A stretch of DNA of 64,000 nt from Sodalis endosymbiont of Henestaris halophilus (GTDB lineage: Bacteria > Pseudomonadota > Gammaproteobacteria > Enterobacterales > Enterobacteriaceae), in the NCBI RefSeq assembly GCF_900161835.1, contig NZ_LT897836.1, forward strand, positions 372,001 to 436,000. The letters are read 5' to 3'. Below, in pieces: positions 29,945 to 44,251 of the stretch; within the stretch, counting starts at the first letter, position 1; every line of letters begins with the position of its first letter. Under the pieces are notes generated by a model, which searched no databases, had not been told where the DNA came from, and saw nothing but the letters and a program-made list of their open reading frames with translations. The translations under genes were made by a program, and so were the position numbers.

Positions 29945-31681
29945 CTAATTTAACCAGCGTAAGCCCCAAGGAAAACGTTTCCTTTCGTGCAAATTAACAT
30001 TGGCTATACGCTCGCGTATTGATGCTATTAGACTTGGAAGTTTTTCGTTGTTAAATGGCATCGAGGTCAGAATTGCCAGAGCTTCATCAATAGTATCCAC
30101 TGCCCAAAGGGAAAATTGATTTGCGCGAACTGCCTTGATGACATCGTCATGCAGGCAAAGGTGTCGCACATTTTTGGTAGGAATAATCACCCCGTGGGCT
30201 CCGGTTAGCCCACGCGCTTGACATAGAGCAAAAAAACCTTCTATCTTTTCATTAACGCCACCGATCGGTTGTACGTGGCCGAATTGATCTATTGAACCAG
30301 TGACAGCAATTTGTTGATTAATAGGCTTATCCGCCAGCGCGCTAATAAGCGCTCCCACTTCAGCCAACGAAGCGCTATCTCCGTCTACCTCATCATAAGA
30401 TTGTTCGAAAACCAGCGAAGCGGAGAAGGGTAGTGGTTGTTCTAACTTGAGTACTGACATTAAAAATGCCTGCATTATCATCATGCCTTTAGCATGAAGA
30501 TTACCGCCTAGTTCTGCTTTGCGTTCGATGTCATTTATTTCACCGTTACCTAAATGTACTACGCAGCTAATGCGAGACGGCTGGCCGAACGACAGCGGGT
30601 AGCCTGGTACATCTAGTACCGAAAGGGCATTCACCTGTCCGACAACATATCCCTCGCTTTTTACCATGATTTGACCTTCTGCAATTTCGCTTTGCATACA
30701 TTCGCGGAAATAACTTTCGCACCATATTTTGATGCGATCACTTTCGGTAAATGCCGAAGCGGTCAGTGTTTGCTTTGAGCTATAAAGCATCGCTTCTTTC
30801 ATACGTCGTATAAGCCATTGCGGACATAATGGAAGTTTGCATTGATCGCCGCTATAACGGACTGCTTGTCGCACCAGTGTATACCAAGCATCATTGCTTA
30901 GTAGCGGTAATTCATAGCGCCGCGCTAGGGTGCTAACCCAAACGCACCATTGCTTCATTTCCTTTTTTCCCGCAATGTGCAATTCAGAATCAAATTCGCC
31001 ATACTGTGCTAGACAGTTAAGATTAGGTTCTAAATCGCTAAGGCTAGCTAATCCTTCACGAGACCCGACCACAATCAGCCGTAAATCTAGCGGCATCGAC
31101 GGTACGGAAATTGGTAATGAACAGCTTGCATATGGCGGTAGCCAATCAAAGCGCTGATGCAAGATCATTCGTTTGAGTCGTCGCCAGAGTATAGGGTTGT
31201 TCACTAACGAGTGAACGCCGATGATGAGAATACCGCCGTTAGCGCGATGCACGAGGCCAGGCTGCAGATCGATTACATCTTTATAGCAGCGCATCGCGCC
31301 AAATATCTGCTCATGCTCAGCCCAAGACTGCCACACGCATGTTTCACGCGCGGCAAAGTTATCTTCAATCGTAGTCGCTGGCTGTTCACTAATGCCCATT
31401 GCGGTCATAACATATCGGCTACCGATAGGTTGATCCAATGCCGGTAACATTTGTTTAATTGTTTCAGCAATGAGATAAAGATATTCATCTTCTTCTGGCG
31501 CCTTTAACAGCATGAAACGGCTAGGAGAGCACGAATGGCAAAATTGTATTAATCCCTCTTTGAGGCGAGTCTGAAGATTTGCCATAGGATTAAAGAGAGG
31601 CGGGCAAGATTGATCAAATACCGATGCGAAACAGGTCAGATCGGGCAGTAAATGTTTCCATGTTAATTTTTTTTTTATCAA
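29945..31681 (-). CDS. ycbZ: Lon-like protease YcbZ (LonH)
   Basis: A predicted Lon-family protease of 578 residues (E. coli YcbZ 586). The C-terminal third is a Lon peptidase domain with the Ser-Lys dyad: Ser in EVDGDSASLAE and Lys in GGVNEKIEGFF. The N-terminal part (TWKHLLPDL..., LQPGLVHRANGGILII) matches YcbZ. The ATPase-like region lacks a clear Walker A, as I recall for YcbZ, so ATP use is uncertain. Its cellular role is poorly defined. The initiation codon at 31681 is followed by a poly-A tract in the coding strand (MIKKK), a possible slippage site. It precedes fabA; the flanking matP and ompA genes of E. coli are not recognisable. Confidence 0.93.
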   Translation of the reverse strand: MIKKKLTWKHLLPDLTCFASVFDQSCPPLFNPMANLQTRLKEGLIQFCHSCSPSRFMLLKAPEEDEYLYLIAETIKQMLPALDQPIGSRYVMTAMGISEQPATTIEDNFAARETCVWQSWAEHEQIFGAMRCYKDVIDLQPGLVHRANGGILIIGVHSLVNNPILWRRLKRMILHQRFDWLPPYASCSLPISVPSMPLDLRLIVVGSREGLASLSDLEPNLNCLAQYGEFDSELHIAGKKEMKQWCVWVSTLARRYELPLLSNDAWYTLVRQAVRYSGDQCKLPLCPQWLIRRMKEAMLYSSKQTLTASAFTESDRIKIWCESYFRECMQSEIAEGQIMVKSEGYVVGQVNALSVLDVPGYPLSFGQPSRISCVVHLGNGEINDIERKAELGGNLHAKGMMIMQAFLMSVLKLEQPLPFSASLVFEQSYDEVDGDSASLAEVGALISALADKPINQQIAVTGSIDQFGHVQPIGGVNEKIEGFFALCQARGLTGAHGVIIPTKNVRHLCLHDDVIKAVRANQFSLWAVDTIDEALAILTSMPFNNEKLPSLIASIRERIANVNLHERKRFPWGLRWLN

Positions 31682-34600
31682 GATGCTAAATAATATTCTT
31701 TTAAGAAATCTTTAATTATATAAGCAGAAACACTGCTTAGTTTTAGTTTTTTTGCTTCCTACTTGCATTAATCCACATATATCCTCATGCGCATATACAA
31801 AATAATTAGTACAGATAGATAGTTATTTAAATTAAAAAACTAACAATTATATTATTAGGCACAAGTTACAAGATTACAGTTGTGTCTCTCTAAAATATCA
31901 GTAGATCAAAAATCTAGAAATCAACTAAAAGTGTCAATTCTAATAAAAACATACCGTTAAAGGGCAATTTCTGTTATTATAAGAATAACGTAAAAATGAA
32001 ATTTACCACTATTTTCTTGTTGTTACTATTCATTAATGGAATATATATAACCTACATTTGCACATATGAGATTTACGGGCTGAAAAGCTACATTACACAA
32101 ATCATTCGTGCGTAGCTAAGCAGTCTTATAACACTGCGCATCAACATCCTGTAAAAATTCATTAATCTCAAATACCTGGTTTAGCAACAGCTTGCTATGT
32201 TGAACCAGCAACGTAGAAACACCTTGTCAGAAACTACTATAAATGTGCTTAACTATACGTAACTAAAGGAAAAATACAATATTTTATCTTCTTTGCGCCG
32301 TGCCTTAAAGAATATCCTTAACAAAACACAGCTGACCAAAGCAAAATATTATGCTTTGCGTATAAATAGATACTTACGACAAATATATAAAATCAAGATG
32401 AATTAGGGTATTGTATGATGAATAGTCGTAGACTATTACTAATAGTAGAAATATAATAAATCCGTTTAAAACATTTACTTTAAGTAAATATCATTAAACT
32501 AGATTTTAACTATAAAATTCTTTGCATACAATTAGTTGTAAGTGCGCCAAAATAGCAGCTTGCAATTTTGTTAAGGAGTAAGCGCTAAACATGCTACAAC
32601 ACTGCGCTCAATCTTATTTTAACCACACGGTCTTCATGCCTTATTACATATAAGTTTTTATATAACGTGTTATTTACCACCGCACATAATACAAATAGAC
32701 ATTTAGCAATATTTAAATGAAGATGCTTATATCAGGGATCGTAGCGATAGAGAAGGACATTAGGTGAATGTCAAAGCATTAGTGTTTGCCTTTATTAATT
32801 TATAGGCAAACCCCTTCTTAGTACAGCAAGAAATCTCTTGTTCCTCGTGATGTTTCATACTACTTTTTGCCAATTATAAAATGTATTTAATCTTACTAAC
32901 GATGAGGATACTGCATTTCGCAGTATCGTATATCGATTGTTTCTGCCGTCCGCCGTAGTCTAAAAAACGCTTTTTTATCACTAATTAGATAGTTATCGCG
33001 TACAGTATGTTATTATAGCAGCGTGAGTTGTTGTACTTCAGTAATCAATAAATAACCAATATTTTATCTGTGAATATTTAGGTAGTACCCTCGCATTTTA
33101 GTTCGTTTGTCGTTAAACCCATACTTCTCATTAAGACCTAGATCCTAATAACATTCTATAGTATCACATTATGATACAATGAAAGTGTATTATATCAGAC
33201 ACGGCATAAGTAAGTTTCTAATAGTTCGCTGTTTTAAACATTTTTCTATTTTTAGATAGTTGACAACCAGCTCCAGCTAACTGTTATCTCAGTAGTCATT
33301 GCTCCGATTGAGATTAAGCTTTCATTCAATAACTTTACAAAATATGCGGATAGTTACTGTTGAGTGTAATATTTTTTTCTGAATCAAACAATTAGGCAAA
33401 CCTAACAAGTTTGCGCAGTTCCCAAATGAGTTGCATAGCTTGCATGGTTATTTACCAACCATGTTCATTTAGATTTTATCGCTTCACCTGTGGGTTGGAG
33501 AAGAAAATGCATTACCATCTATGTGTGAATTTAGCACGTTCCTTCCCAGATCTCAGTGAGATAGCTGTACTAAACCTGACTATTAGTTTAACTGCGAACG
33601 GGCGATCGAGAAGAGGCTGTATTTTTACATGTTAATTGACTTAGCGCTTGTATTTTAATGATGCACTTGAGTATCAACCTGATAGGTACGGCAATGCCGT
33701 GGGCGGAAGTGAACGCGATAAATATCTAGCACAAAATGTGATTAAAATTTACGCTCTGATGTTATTAATGATCTATAGTTATTAGCTGAGTTTGATATAA
33801 AAAGCCGTAGTTTTTTTAGATTCAATGCCTTGCTTCAAGATGTTATCTTTATGGTAGGTAATTCAATTTGTTAGGTAGAAGTGTAATTTTAACGAAATCT
33901 CCTCTAAGTGTGATAAAGGTTTTTGTCTTACTATTTAATAACCTAATAGCTGACTTTCATGATTTAGCAATATTTCATTAACGTTTAATATTTTTATTAC
34001 TATATTGGTCACTGCAAGTTTAAATTAAACATTAAATTAGTTGCCTAACTATTAGTTAATCAAAATGAGATAAAGCAGGGGTGAGTGTTAACCTATACGA
34101 TATTAAATAAAATAACCACTATGAATTCAGCTATAGGCTACAGTTGAAATGATTGTCTCGGTTACGTATATCTAATTAGAAGACTTCTTATAAATATTTA
34201 TAATATTTATAGGTCATTCGTTGTGCCTATAAATAGTAGGCATAGCGTATTAACTTAAAATATTTTGTGTTGTTAGTAAGTGTGTTCTTGATAATTACTT
34301 TAATTTATTATTAGGGATGTTAGTTTTATATTGCATAAAGAATGCAAGTAGAGCACAGACCCCTGCCTGCTACATGTTCTTAATTTTATTTTTTAATTCC
34401 ATAGGTATTATGCATTTATGCATTTTATATAATAAAACTTTATATATTTTAAATGCTTGAATTTACTTTTAGTTATTTAATAGAATAATTCTATGCTTAA
34501 TCTTTATAAGATTAACTAGTAATTTATATAATAAAAATTATTTTTTATTATGTTATGCAATATTTCTAACTACTTACGCAAGGTGCTCGTACAGTTAATG

Positions 34601-35339
34601 CCCATAAAAACTGTACGGCTAGAGTGTAATTATCGCGTGCTTATTTTATGATCATACTTAACTGAGGTATAGTTTTACTTCAGTCAACATCAAATGATAG
34701 AAGTTGTTAACATCTTAGACCTTGCAGTTGAGGAAAATAATTTTAATGCTTGTTGTACCTAGTTACATAGATTTTGCGCACTCTTATGTTTACGTATTAA
34801 CAAATTTTACTGTTAATACGTAAGAATTTATGCGTTGTTGAAATATAATTTTGTTTGTTTTTATTAAAACGTGCAATAGTTGCCTATAAAGCCTTCGGTT
34901 CAGCTGTTTTCTACTATTTTCTCAATGGTATTGCATGTACTTATGACCGATGAAGAATTTTCTTCTTGGGCTATAAGTATTATATTAAGATATTTCATTA
35001 ATGCATATTTAACCTTTGTCTAACGAAACCGGCAATAAAATTTTATCATTATGTAGATAACAATATTTTGTCTAAAATCCTTGGGTTTACATGAGCACTA
35101 CTACCTATTACAGTACATCATCTTTTTATAGAATATTTAGAAATATTATTACTTATAATAACTGCAAGGAAATATACTATTAAATAACTCAAGATTATTT
35201 GCACTGCACGGTATCGTTAAAATAGCACGGCGATGGTGTCATGTCATGCTGCTATAAAGATTTACTGAATACGATGTTGATATAACAATAAATACATAGT
35301 GAGTGTAGTTTATTATTAATTTTCTTGTGATAATAACTT
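31682..35339. other. 3.7 kb without recognisable genes (lonH to prmA fossil)
   Basis: No readable gene. matP, ompA and sulA would be expected on the lonH side, and dusB and fis on the prmA side; none was confirmed. A GC-richer island at 33400-33730 has a 74-codon open stretch (33411-33635) that I cannot match. Inverted repeats occur at 34588-34617 (CGTACAGTT ... AACTGTACG) and 34790-34823. A rearrangement junction between the fabA and acc neighbourhoods should lie here. Confidence 0.45.
34790..34823. repeat. perfect 13-bp inverted repeat, 8-nt loop
   Basis: TTACGTATTAACA (34790-34802) pairs exactly with TGTTAATACGTAA (34811-34823) around AATTTTAC. No gene is nearby; it may be a leftover terminator of the dusB-fis region or a chance AT-rich palindrome. 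Confidence 0.7.
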
Positions 35340-35885
35340 ATATTAATACTTATTAGCTATGTGCTATGATTACGTTCTGCCTTACTAAGTAACTAAATAA
35401 CTCAAGAAAATCTTCTAATCGCGGCAAAAGAATAACAACAAAATAAAAAACTCTAGTTCACGCAGTTGTTTGAATAAGGTATTTTACTATAAGATATGGT
35501 AGTAACTCTCCATGCAGCTACGTTTGTTAGTAGATATAATACCCAAATGTTCCGTCATTCTGTTGCGATGAACTTTATCGCTAATCTCTCAACCTTGTAT
35601 ATAGATCGTATGCGTGTCAATCACGACACGTGTAAACCGCTCCTATCGTTTAGAGTAAAATTACCCTCATGAACAGATCCACAGTCAAAATTAATCATTT
35701 TCTTGTCATATTATTCAAGGCTTTTAGGTTTGCAGACAAAAATTAATTTTCGGATATGTGTCCCGCTACAAAATACGAGACAAGAATTGAGCATCGCACA
35801 CATTTACCACTTACAGATTTGGTATGCTGTGCCGACTAGCTAGACATATCCATAGTCTTTCGTCTAAGCGAATAAAATGAAAATT
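35340..35885 (-). pseudogene. prmA: prmA fossil (ribosomal protein L11 methyltransferase)
   Basis: The minus strand reads DERLWICLASRHSIPN (family GERLWICPSWRDVPDEN), MINFDCGSVHEGNF (VIDFGCGSGILAIA, the SAM-binding motif I, damaged), NTLFKQLRELEFFI (NILAGPLRELAPLI) and LSYLVRQNVIIAH. Stops and shifts separate them. About 100 N-terminal codons are missing: the fossil starts where panF text ends at about 35945, so one deletion probably removed the panF end and the prmA start. PrmA trimethylates L11 and is dispensable in E. coli. Confidence 0.82.
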
Positions 35886-35948
35886 GTTTATCTATTCTCT
35901 TTCCCAATTTTGTCCTCCAATATTTTATTTTGTAAACTAAACAGGCAG

Positions 35949-37250
35949 CTAGCAATGAATTGCTATGTAGAGAGCATTCCACCACAATGGCCATATCAAT
36001 CTTGTCCTATACATACAAGCTAATAACAGGTCAATGGATAAATGTATCGGTAATTTCCTTGTAAGTGCTTTTTCGGAAACTGGCTTGTCACTAAGGAGTA
36101 TCGTGAGTATCTTAAAATATAACTTACGCACGTGTCGGTTATCGTAAATGCTTTTCTTAATAGACTAGTGAAGATAATTTTTTAGTTTTTACCCAAGGCA
36201 AATAGGTTCTTGTCATAAGCACTGGGTAGAGCAGTCGTAATCTTTCAAAAATACCAATAGGTATATGGCGTTAACACCAATAAAGTTTGGTGCCCACTGC
36301 TTGTCTACAAGTTAAATGCCAGATCATAATTTTTAGCGTACGATAGGTGCATGGAATACATCACACTACTTATGATAATAAGGTTAATGATAACGCGGTC
36401 GTTAACCACTTTTCTGTAGGGATAAAATTTAGCATGCCGCATTATTCGTATAACGTTACGGCATTAAAATACCACTAGGATCCAACAAGATTTCATAAAT
36501 TGCTATAAGATAATGTCATACTCTTTGTATAATAAAATTAACACACAAGATCTAGATGTTTGCATTTTGCGATCGCCACGCCCCTTTGGTTTAAAACCTG
36601 GATCACCGTTACAAACAGGATGATGGGTGCTTATAAGCATAATAAATAGGCGTCATTGAACAGAATTGCGCGCTCATCCGCCTTAAATAGATATAAATAG
36701 AGCACAATACTGATGCAGAAATTATCAGGCTAGTATTTTAAGAGGATGATAACCGTATTTTACAGCAATTTTGATGCATTAATAGCCATAAATAGCAGGC
36801 TACAAAAGCCTGCTAGGCACTTATCAGTCAAAATGACTATGATTGATTGAGTACAAGAATAACAAATTTTTTCAGGATTTCGCAGGATACTCTTGCGCTA
36901 GAAACTAAATTATAGGTATCTAGAATAGATCATTGTAATACGCCTCGCCCAAATACGTTAATGAAATAGCAGACACTGATATATATTAATTGGCAAGAAA
37001 CATTAGGTGAATGGACGATTACTAAGGTAATTTTTTGTAAGATAGCCTAGCACTTAACAAAAGATAAAAAAACATACAGTGATAGCAGAAAATTCCAGGG
37101 AACAGTAGAAATTGCCAACTGTATTATCATATTACTGCGTATCATGCTACACTCATACAAAATATTTCGATACGTTATCTGTCACTTTAATCGTAATAGA
37201 TGGATGAAGGGCATTTAATACCACAGAAAAGTTATTTTAAGCTAAATTGA
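35949..37250 (-). pseudogene. panF: panF fossil (sodium/pantothenate symporter)
   Basis: Minus-strand matches in order: AILQKIT near the N-terminal side; RAILFNDAYLL...IILFVTVIQVLNQRGVAIAK (family RASVLNDTMQGL..VVLLIGVVHAAGGLSNAVQ); KVVNDRVIINLIIISSVMYSMHLSYA (KAVHRGIIIGTIVVAILMFGMHLAGA); and a 60-codon open stretch at 35949-36131 with LYFKIL and LIWPLWW (LYLNIR, FLWPL). It sits downstream of accC as in E. coli (accC-yhdT-panF-prmA). PanF imports pantothenate, the CoA precursor. Confidence 0.82.
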
Positions 37251-37482
37251 TTGTTTTTTAACACCAGGTTTTATATATTATTATAGCTAAGTAAACATCA
37301 CTAACAGCTAAATGAAACGATTAGCCAGGATGAGCATCGGAGAACATGCTGTACTTCGCAGTAAATTTGCGGAAGTTTCGTCAATAAAATATTTGTTAAA
37401 ATAGATGATATATCTCAAAAAATTACGGAATATTTAGAGATTACTTAATTTTAACACTCAAACATAAAGAGTCTCCTGTCAT

Positions 37483-38832
37483 TTAGGTTGGTAGTGATCC
37501 AAGTTTTTTTTCTAAATAATGGATGTTAGCACCACCCTGCTGGAAATGCTTGTCATGCATGATCTTCAATTGCAAATCAATATTGGTTTTGATGCCGTCA
37601 ATAATTAGTTCTGAAAGTGCATTTCTCATGCGAGAAATGGCTATGTCACGAGTTTCACCGAAACAAATAAGCTTGCCTATCATAGAGTCATAATAGGGTG
37701 GTACTGAATAACCGGCATAAATATGCGATTCCCAGCGTACACTCAAGCCGCCTGGCGCGTGGAACCGGGTAATTTTGCCCGGACTTGGCAAGAAGCTTGT
37801 CGGATCTTCTGCGTTGATTCGGCATTCTACCGCGTGTCCAGATATTTTTATATCTTCTTGCTTCAAGTGCAATGGATGTCCGGCAGCAATTCTTAGCTGT
37901 GCTTTAATGAGATCTACGCCGGTTATCATTTCGGTAACTGGGTGTTCTACCTGTATGCGTGTATTCATCTCGATAAAGAAAAATTCACCATTCTCGTAGA
38001 GAAATTCAAAAGTGCCAGCACTTCGATAGCCAATTTTCACGCATGCTTTTGCGCATAGTTCACCTATAAAGCGGCGCAATTCTTCGGTGATACCTGGAGC
38101 CGGTGCTTCTTCTACTACCTTTTGGTGACGACGTTGCATGGAGCAGTCTCGTTCCGCTAGATAAAGAGCGCTGCCTTGATTATCAGCCAATACCTGAATT
38201 TCTATATGACGCGGATTCTCCAGGTATTTTTCCATGTAGATCATATCGTTGTTAAACGCGGCTTTTGCTTCTGCACGGGTCATGCGTATAGAGACATCTA
38301 GCTCTTCATCTCTATTTACCACCCGCATTCCGCGCCCCCCTCCGCCGCCTGAGGCTTTGATAATCAACGGATATCCTATACGGTTAGCAATGATGCGGTT
38401 TTTATCCATATCCTCACCAATTGGACCGTCGGAACCTAAAACGCAGGGGACTCCAGCTTTTTTCATCGCGTCGATTGCGGAAACTTTATCGCCCATTAGT
38501 CTAATGGTTTCAGCTCTTGGGCCGATAAAGATGAAGCCTGAACGCTCAACCTGTTCGGCGAAATCAGCATTCTCAGAAAGAAAACCGTAGCCAGGATGGA
38601 TGGCCACCGCACCGGTGATTTCTGCCGCGGATATAATGGCAGGAATATTGAAATAACTTTTCACTGCATGCGGCGGACCGATACAGATAGTTTCATCAGC
38701 TAACAGAACATGTTTTAAGTCACGATCGGCGGTCGAGTGTACCGCCACGGTTTTGATACCAAGTTCTTTGCACGCGCGCAAAATACGCAATGCAATTTCA
38801 CCGCGGTTTGCGATGACAATTTTATCTAGCAT
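37483..38832 (-). CDS. accC: acetyl-CoA carboxylase, biotin carboxylase subunit
   Basis: AccC carboxylates the biotin carried by AccB using ATP and bicarbonate, the first half of malonyl-CoA formation. The 449 residues equal the E. coli length. Visible features: [25 protein letters not shown], the Gly-rich ATP-grasp loop [49 protein letters not shown], catalytic [20 protein letters not shown], and the C-terminal [12 protein letters not shown]. It starts 12 bp after accB in the same direction, an operon with aroQ. accA and accD are not in this window. Confidence 0.98.
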   Translation of the reverse strand: MLDKIVIANRGEIALRILRACKELGIKTVAVHSTADRDLKHVLLADETICIGPPHAVKSYFNIPAIISAAEITGAVAIHPGYGFLSENADFAEQVERSGFIFIGPRAETIRLMGDKVSAIDAMKKAGVPCVLGSDGPIGEDMDKNRIIANRIGYPLIIKASGGGGGRGMRVVNRDEELDVSIRMTRAEAKAAFNNDMIYMEKYLENPRHIEIQVLADNQGSALYLAERDCSMQRRHQKVVEEAPAPGITEELRRFIGELCAKACVKIGYRSAGTFEFLYENGEFFFIEMNTRIQVEHPVTEMITGVDLIKAQLRIAAGHPLHLKQEDIKISGHAVECRINAEDPTSFLPSPGKITRFHAPGGLSVRWESHIYAGYSVPPYYDSMIGKLICFGETRDIAISRMRNALSELIIDGIKTNIDLQLKIMHDKHFQQGGANIHYLEKKLGSLPT

Positions 38833-38844
38833 TTTGGTACCTCT

Positions 38845-39309
38845 TTATTCGATGATGACCAGTGGCTCGTCGAATTCAACCGGTTGACCATTATCTAGCA
38901 GGATAGCTTTTACTACGCCGGCTTTGTCTGATTCAATTTGGTTCATCATTTTCATGGCTTCAACGATACAAAGAGTGTCGCCAACGTTAACCTTTAGCCC
39001 CACCTCAATGAAAGGTTTAGCATCTGGGCTAGGGGTACGGTAGAAGGTCCCTACCATCGGCGAGCGCACAAGATGACCGTTCATAGTCACTGGCACGGTA
39101 GAGCCTTCTTCTGCGACAGGTACGGTAGAAACCGGCGCTGTGGAAGGTTGCTGCACCGAAGGGATAGAAGCCTGTTGCATCATCGGATATGTCATTTGCG
39201 CCGTAGCACGACTAATACGAACCAATTCTTCATCTTCAGCAATTTCCAGCTCGGAAATGCCGTGTTCTTCAATAAGTTCAATTAGTTTCTTGATCTTACG
39301 AATATCCAT
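38845..39309 (-). CDS. accB: biotin carboxyl carrier protein of acetyl-CoA carboxylase
   Basis: AccB carries biotin between the carboxylase (AccC) and transferase halves. I chose ATG 39309 ([18 protein letters not shown]), giving 154 residues (E. coli 156). The frame extends upstream to 39402, but that part overlaps aroQ and is not family-like. Domains: N-terminal helix region, a Pro/Ala/Val-rich linker (about 48-80), then the biotinyl domain with the biotinylated Lys in [11 protein letters not shown] and the thumb segment [14 protein letters not shown]. It lies 17 bp downstream of aroQ. Confidence 0.97.
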   Translation of the reverse strand: MDIRKIKKLIELIEEHGISELEIAEDEELVRISRATAQMTYPMMQQASIPSVQQPSTAPVSTVPVAEEGSTVPVTMNGHLVRSPMVGTFYRTPSPDAKPFIEVGLKVNVGDTLCIVEAMKMMNQIESDKAGVVKAILLDNGQPVEFDEPLVIIE

Positions 39310-39326
39310 GAGTGGGGTTCCATGCT

Positions 39327-39782
39327 CTAATGAATTAGATGTGGCAGGCGTTTGACCGCCGTCTGTAAAGCTACGTGATATCCGTCGGTGCCAAAGCCGC
39401 ATATCACGCCAACCGCAATATCGGACAGATAGGAGTGACGACGAAAAGGTTCCCTCGCATGCACATTAGAGAGATGAATCTCAATAAACGGGATGTTTAC
39501 TGCTAACAGCGCATCGCGTAAGGCTATGCTCGTATGAGTAAACGCTGCGGGGTTGATAAGTATAAAATCAGTATTGCCACGGGCCTGATGAATACGATCG
39601 ATCAGCGCATGCTCAGAATTGGATTGAAAATGGCTGAGTTCTGCTCCCAGGCTGCCTGCCAGTTCTTTCATATTATCTATAATATCGGTAAGTGTGGTAT
39701 AACCATATTTTTCTGGTTCACGTGTGCCGAGTAAATTCAGGTTCGGGCCATTGAGAAGCAAAATGTATAACTTATCTGTCAT
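39327..39782 (-). CDS. aroQ: type II 3-dehydroquinate dehydratase
   Basis: AroQ converts 3-dehydroquinate to 3-dehydroshikimate, the third step of the shikimate pathway, here by the type II enzyme. The 151 residues are typical. Hallmarks: [19 protein letters not shown] with catalytic Arg and Tyr, [25 protein letters not shown], and [23 protein letters not shown] with catalytic His. E. coli K-12 uses the unrelated AroD; aroQ-accB-accC is found in Yersinia, Serratia and Sodalis relatives. It is the first gene of that operon. Confidence 0.97.
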   Translation of the reverse strand: MTDKLYILLLNGPNLNLLGTREPEKYGYTTLTDIIDNMKELAGSLGAELSHFQSNSEHALIDRIHQARGNTDFILINPAAFTHTSIALRDALLAVNIPFIEIHLSNVHAREPFRRHSYLSDIAVGVICGFGTDGYHVALQTAVKRLPHLIH

Positions 39783-42902
<3,120 letters not shown>

Positions 42903-42927
42903 CTTATCTCTTAAATAGAGGAGATGT

Positions 42928-42988
42928 TCGATTATAATAATCGACATGGGTTTTCTCGGACGGAAACTTTATCTTTGTTGAGAAAACC
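42928..42988 (+). promoter_or_regulatory. paired hairpins in the mreB-mreC spacer
   Basis: TCGATTA-TAA-TAATCGA (42928-42944) is followed by GGTTTTCTC (42949-42957) pairing exactly with GAGAAAACC (42980-42988) across a 22-nt loop. The second stem ends 12 nt before the mreC ATG, where a ribosome-binding site would be, and no AGGA-like sequence is seen there. A role in attenuation, mRNA stability or mreC translation is conceivable but unproven. Confidence 0.45.
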
Positions 42989-43000
42989 ACATAGTTTTTT

Positions 43001-44251
43001 ATGAAGCCGATTTTTAGCAGAGGTCCTGCTCTAAAACTACGACTTTTTCTAGCGATCATCATGGCTATATCCATTATCATAGTCGACAGTTGTCTGGAAA
43101 CCTTCGTTAAAATCCGGACTTATATGGATACAGCCATTAGTCCTTTCTATTTTTTAGCCAATGGTCCTTGCCAAATGCTAGATAATGTGTCGCAGACACT
43201 AGCGGCACGTGATAAACTAGTGATGGAAAACCGAGTGTTGCGCAAGGAGTTGCTGTTAAAAAATAGCGAGCAACTTCTGCTGGGTCAGTACAAGCAGGAA
43301 AATATCAGGTTACGAAAATTGCTGGGGTCTCCGTTGCGCCAAAACGAACAGAAAATGGTTACCCAAGTGATCTCTATTAGTAACGATCCTTATAGCAATC
43401 AAGTAGTTATAGATAAAGGTATAGATGATGGCGTTTATATTGGCCAGCCGGTCATCAACAATACAGGAGTGGTAGGGCAAGTTATTGCCACTAACAAACT
43501 CACTAGCCGGGTACTTCTGATATGCGATGTGGCTCATGCGTTACCGGTACAAGTCCTGCGCAATGATATTCGTATGATCGTGGCCGGTAATGGTTGCACC
43601 GAGTATTTACAGCTAAAGCATTTACCTAGGAATGCTGATATTTGTGTCGGTGATGTGTTAGTGACTTCTGGTCTTGGTGGTCACTTTCCTGAAGGGTATC
43701 CGGTGGCGGTTGTATCCTCGGTAAAAGTTGATAACCAGCGCGGTTATACCATCATCCAGGCACGTCTCACGGCTGGTTTGCAGAGTTTGCGCTACTTGCT
43801 GTTGCTGGGGGGCGCCGATTCGTGCGGCAAAGTTTCACGGACACCTGACGAGGTGCATAGGGTAGCTAATGAACGTTTGATGCAAATGATTCCACAGGAG
43901 CTTCCGCATTCTGACACTATAGTATTGCTGACACCGGCAGGAGTGGCCGGTATAACGGACGCCTATTCGGTTAATCCTGGTGTCCTGATTAATAAGAGTG
44001 GTGACAAAACTCAGAGCTGCCGTGCTATACCCCTTCAACATATGGTCAATATCCGACCAGGCACTTATACAAATTCGCACCTTGGTGAAAACTTACTTCA
44101 AAGAAGGCGTACGGCGGTCAACTTGACTAACCGCTTTTCTAACAAAACCGGCGGTAGTCATGGCCGTATCCAGGAGACGGTCTCTGGCGACTCTGTTTCA
44201 AACGCTATACGCCCGCGCCAGCCATTATTTGGCTGTATGGGAGAGCAATAA
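43001..44251 (+). CDS. mreC: rod-shape determining protein MreC
   Basis: MreC is a bitopic inner-membrane protein whose periplasmic domain links MreB to the elongation synthases. Residues 13-33 form the single membrane anchor ([18 protein letters not shown]). A coiled coil follows (about 65-105), then the beta-barrel domains ([46 protein letters not shown]). At 416 residues it is about 50 longer than E. coli (367). The part after residue 285 is low in recognisable conservation, ending [13 protein letters not shown]. No clear Shine-Dalgarno; a hairpin precedes it. Its stop overlaps the proposed mreD start by one base. Confidence 0.94.
   Translation: MKPIFSRGPALKLRLFLAIIMAISIIIVDSCLETFVKIRTYMDTAISPFYFLANGPCQMLDNVSQTLAARDKLVMENRVLRKELLLKNSEQLLLGQYKQENIRLRKLLGSPLRQNEQKMVTQVISISNDPYSNQVVIDKGIDDGVYIGQPVINNTGVVGQVIATNKLTSRVLLICDVAHALPVQVLRNDIRMIVAGNGCTEYLQLKHLPRNADICVGDVLVTSGLGGHFPEGYPVAVVSSVKVDNQRGYTIIQARLTAGLQSLRYLLLLGGADSCGKVSRTPDEVHRVANERLMQMIPQELPHSDTIVLLTPAGVAGITDAYSVNPGVLINKSGDKTQSCRAIPLQHMVNIRPGTYTNSHLGENLLQRRRTAVNLTNRFSNKTGGSHGRIQETVSGDSVSNAIRPRQPLFGCMGEQ

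Noticed and set aside
36793-36815. Perfect 9-bp hairpin TAGCAGGCT ... AGCCTGCTA, possible accC terminator
   Set aside because: It is about 670 bp past the accC stop and lies within the span of the panF fossil, so it is probably incidental.
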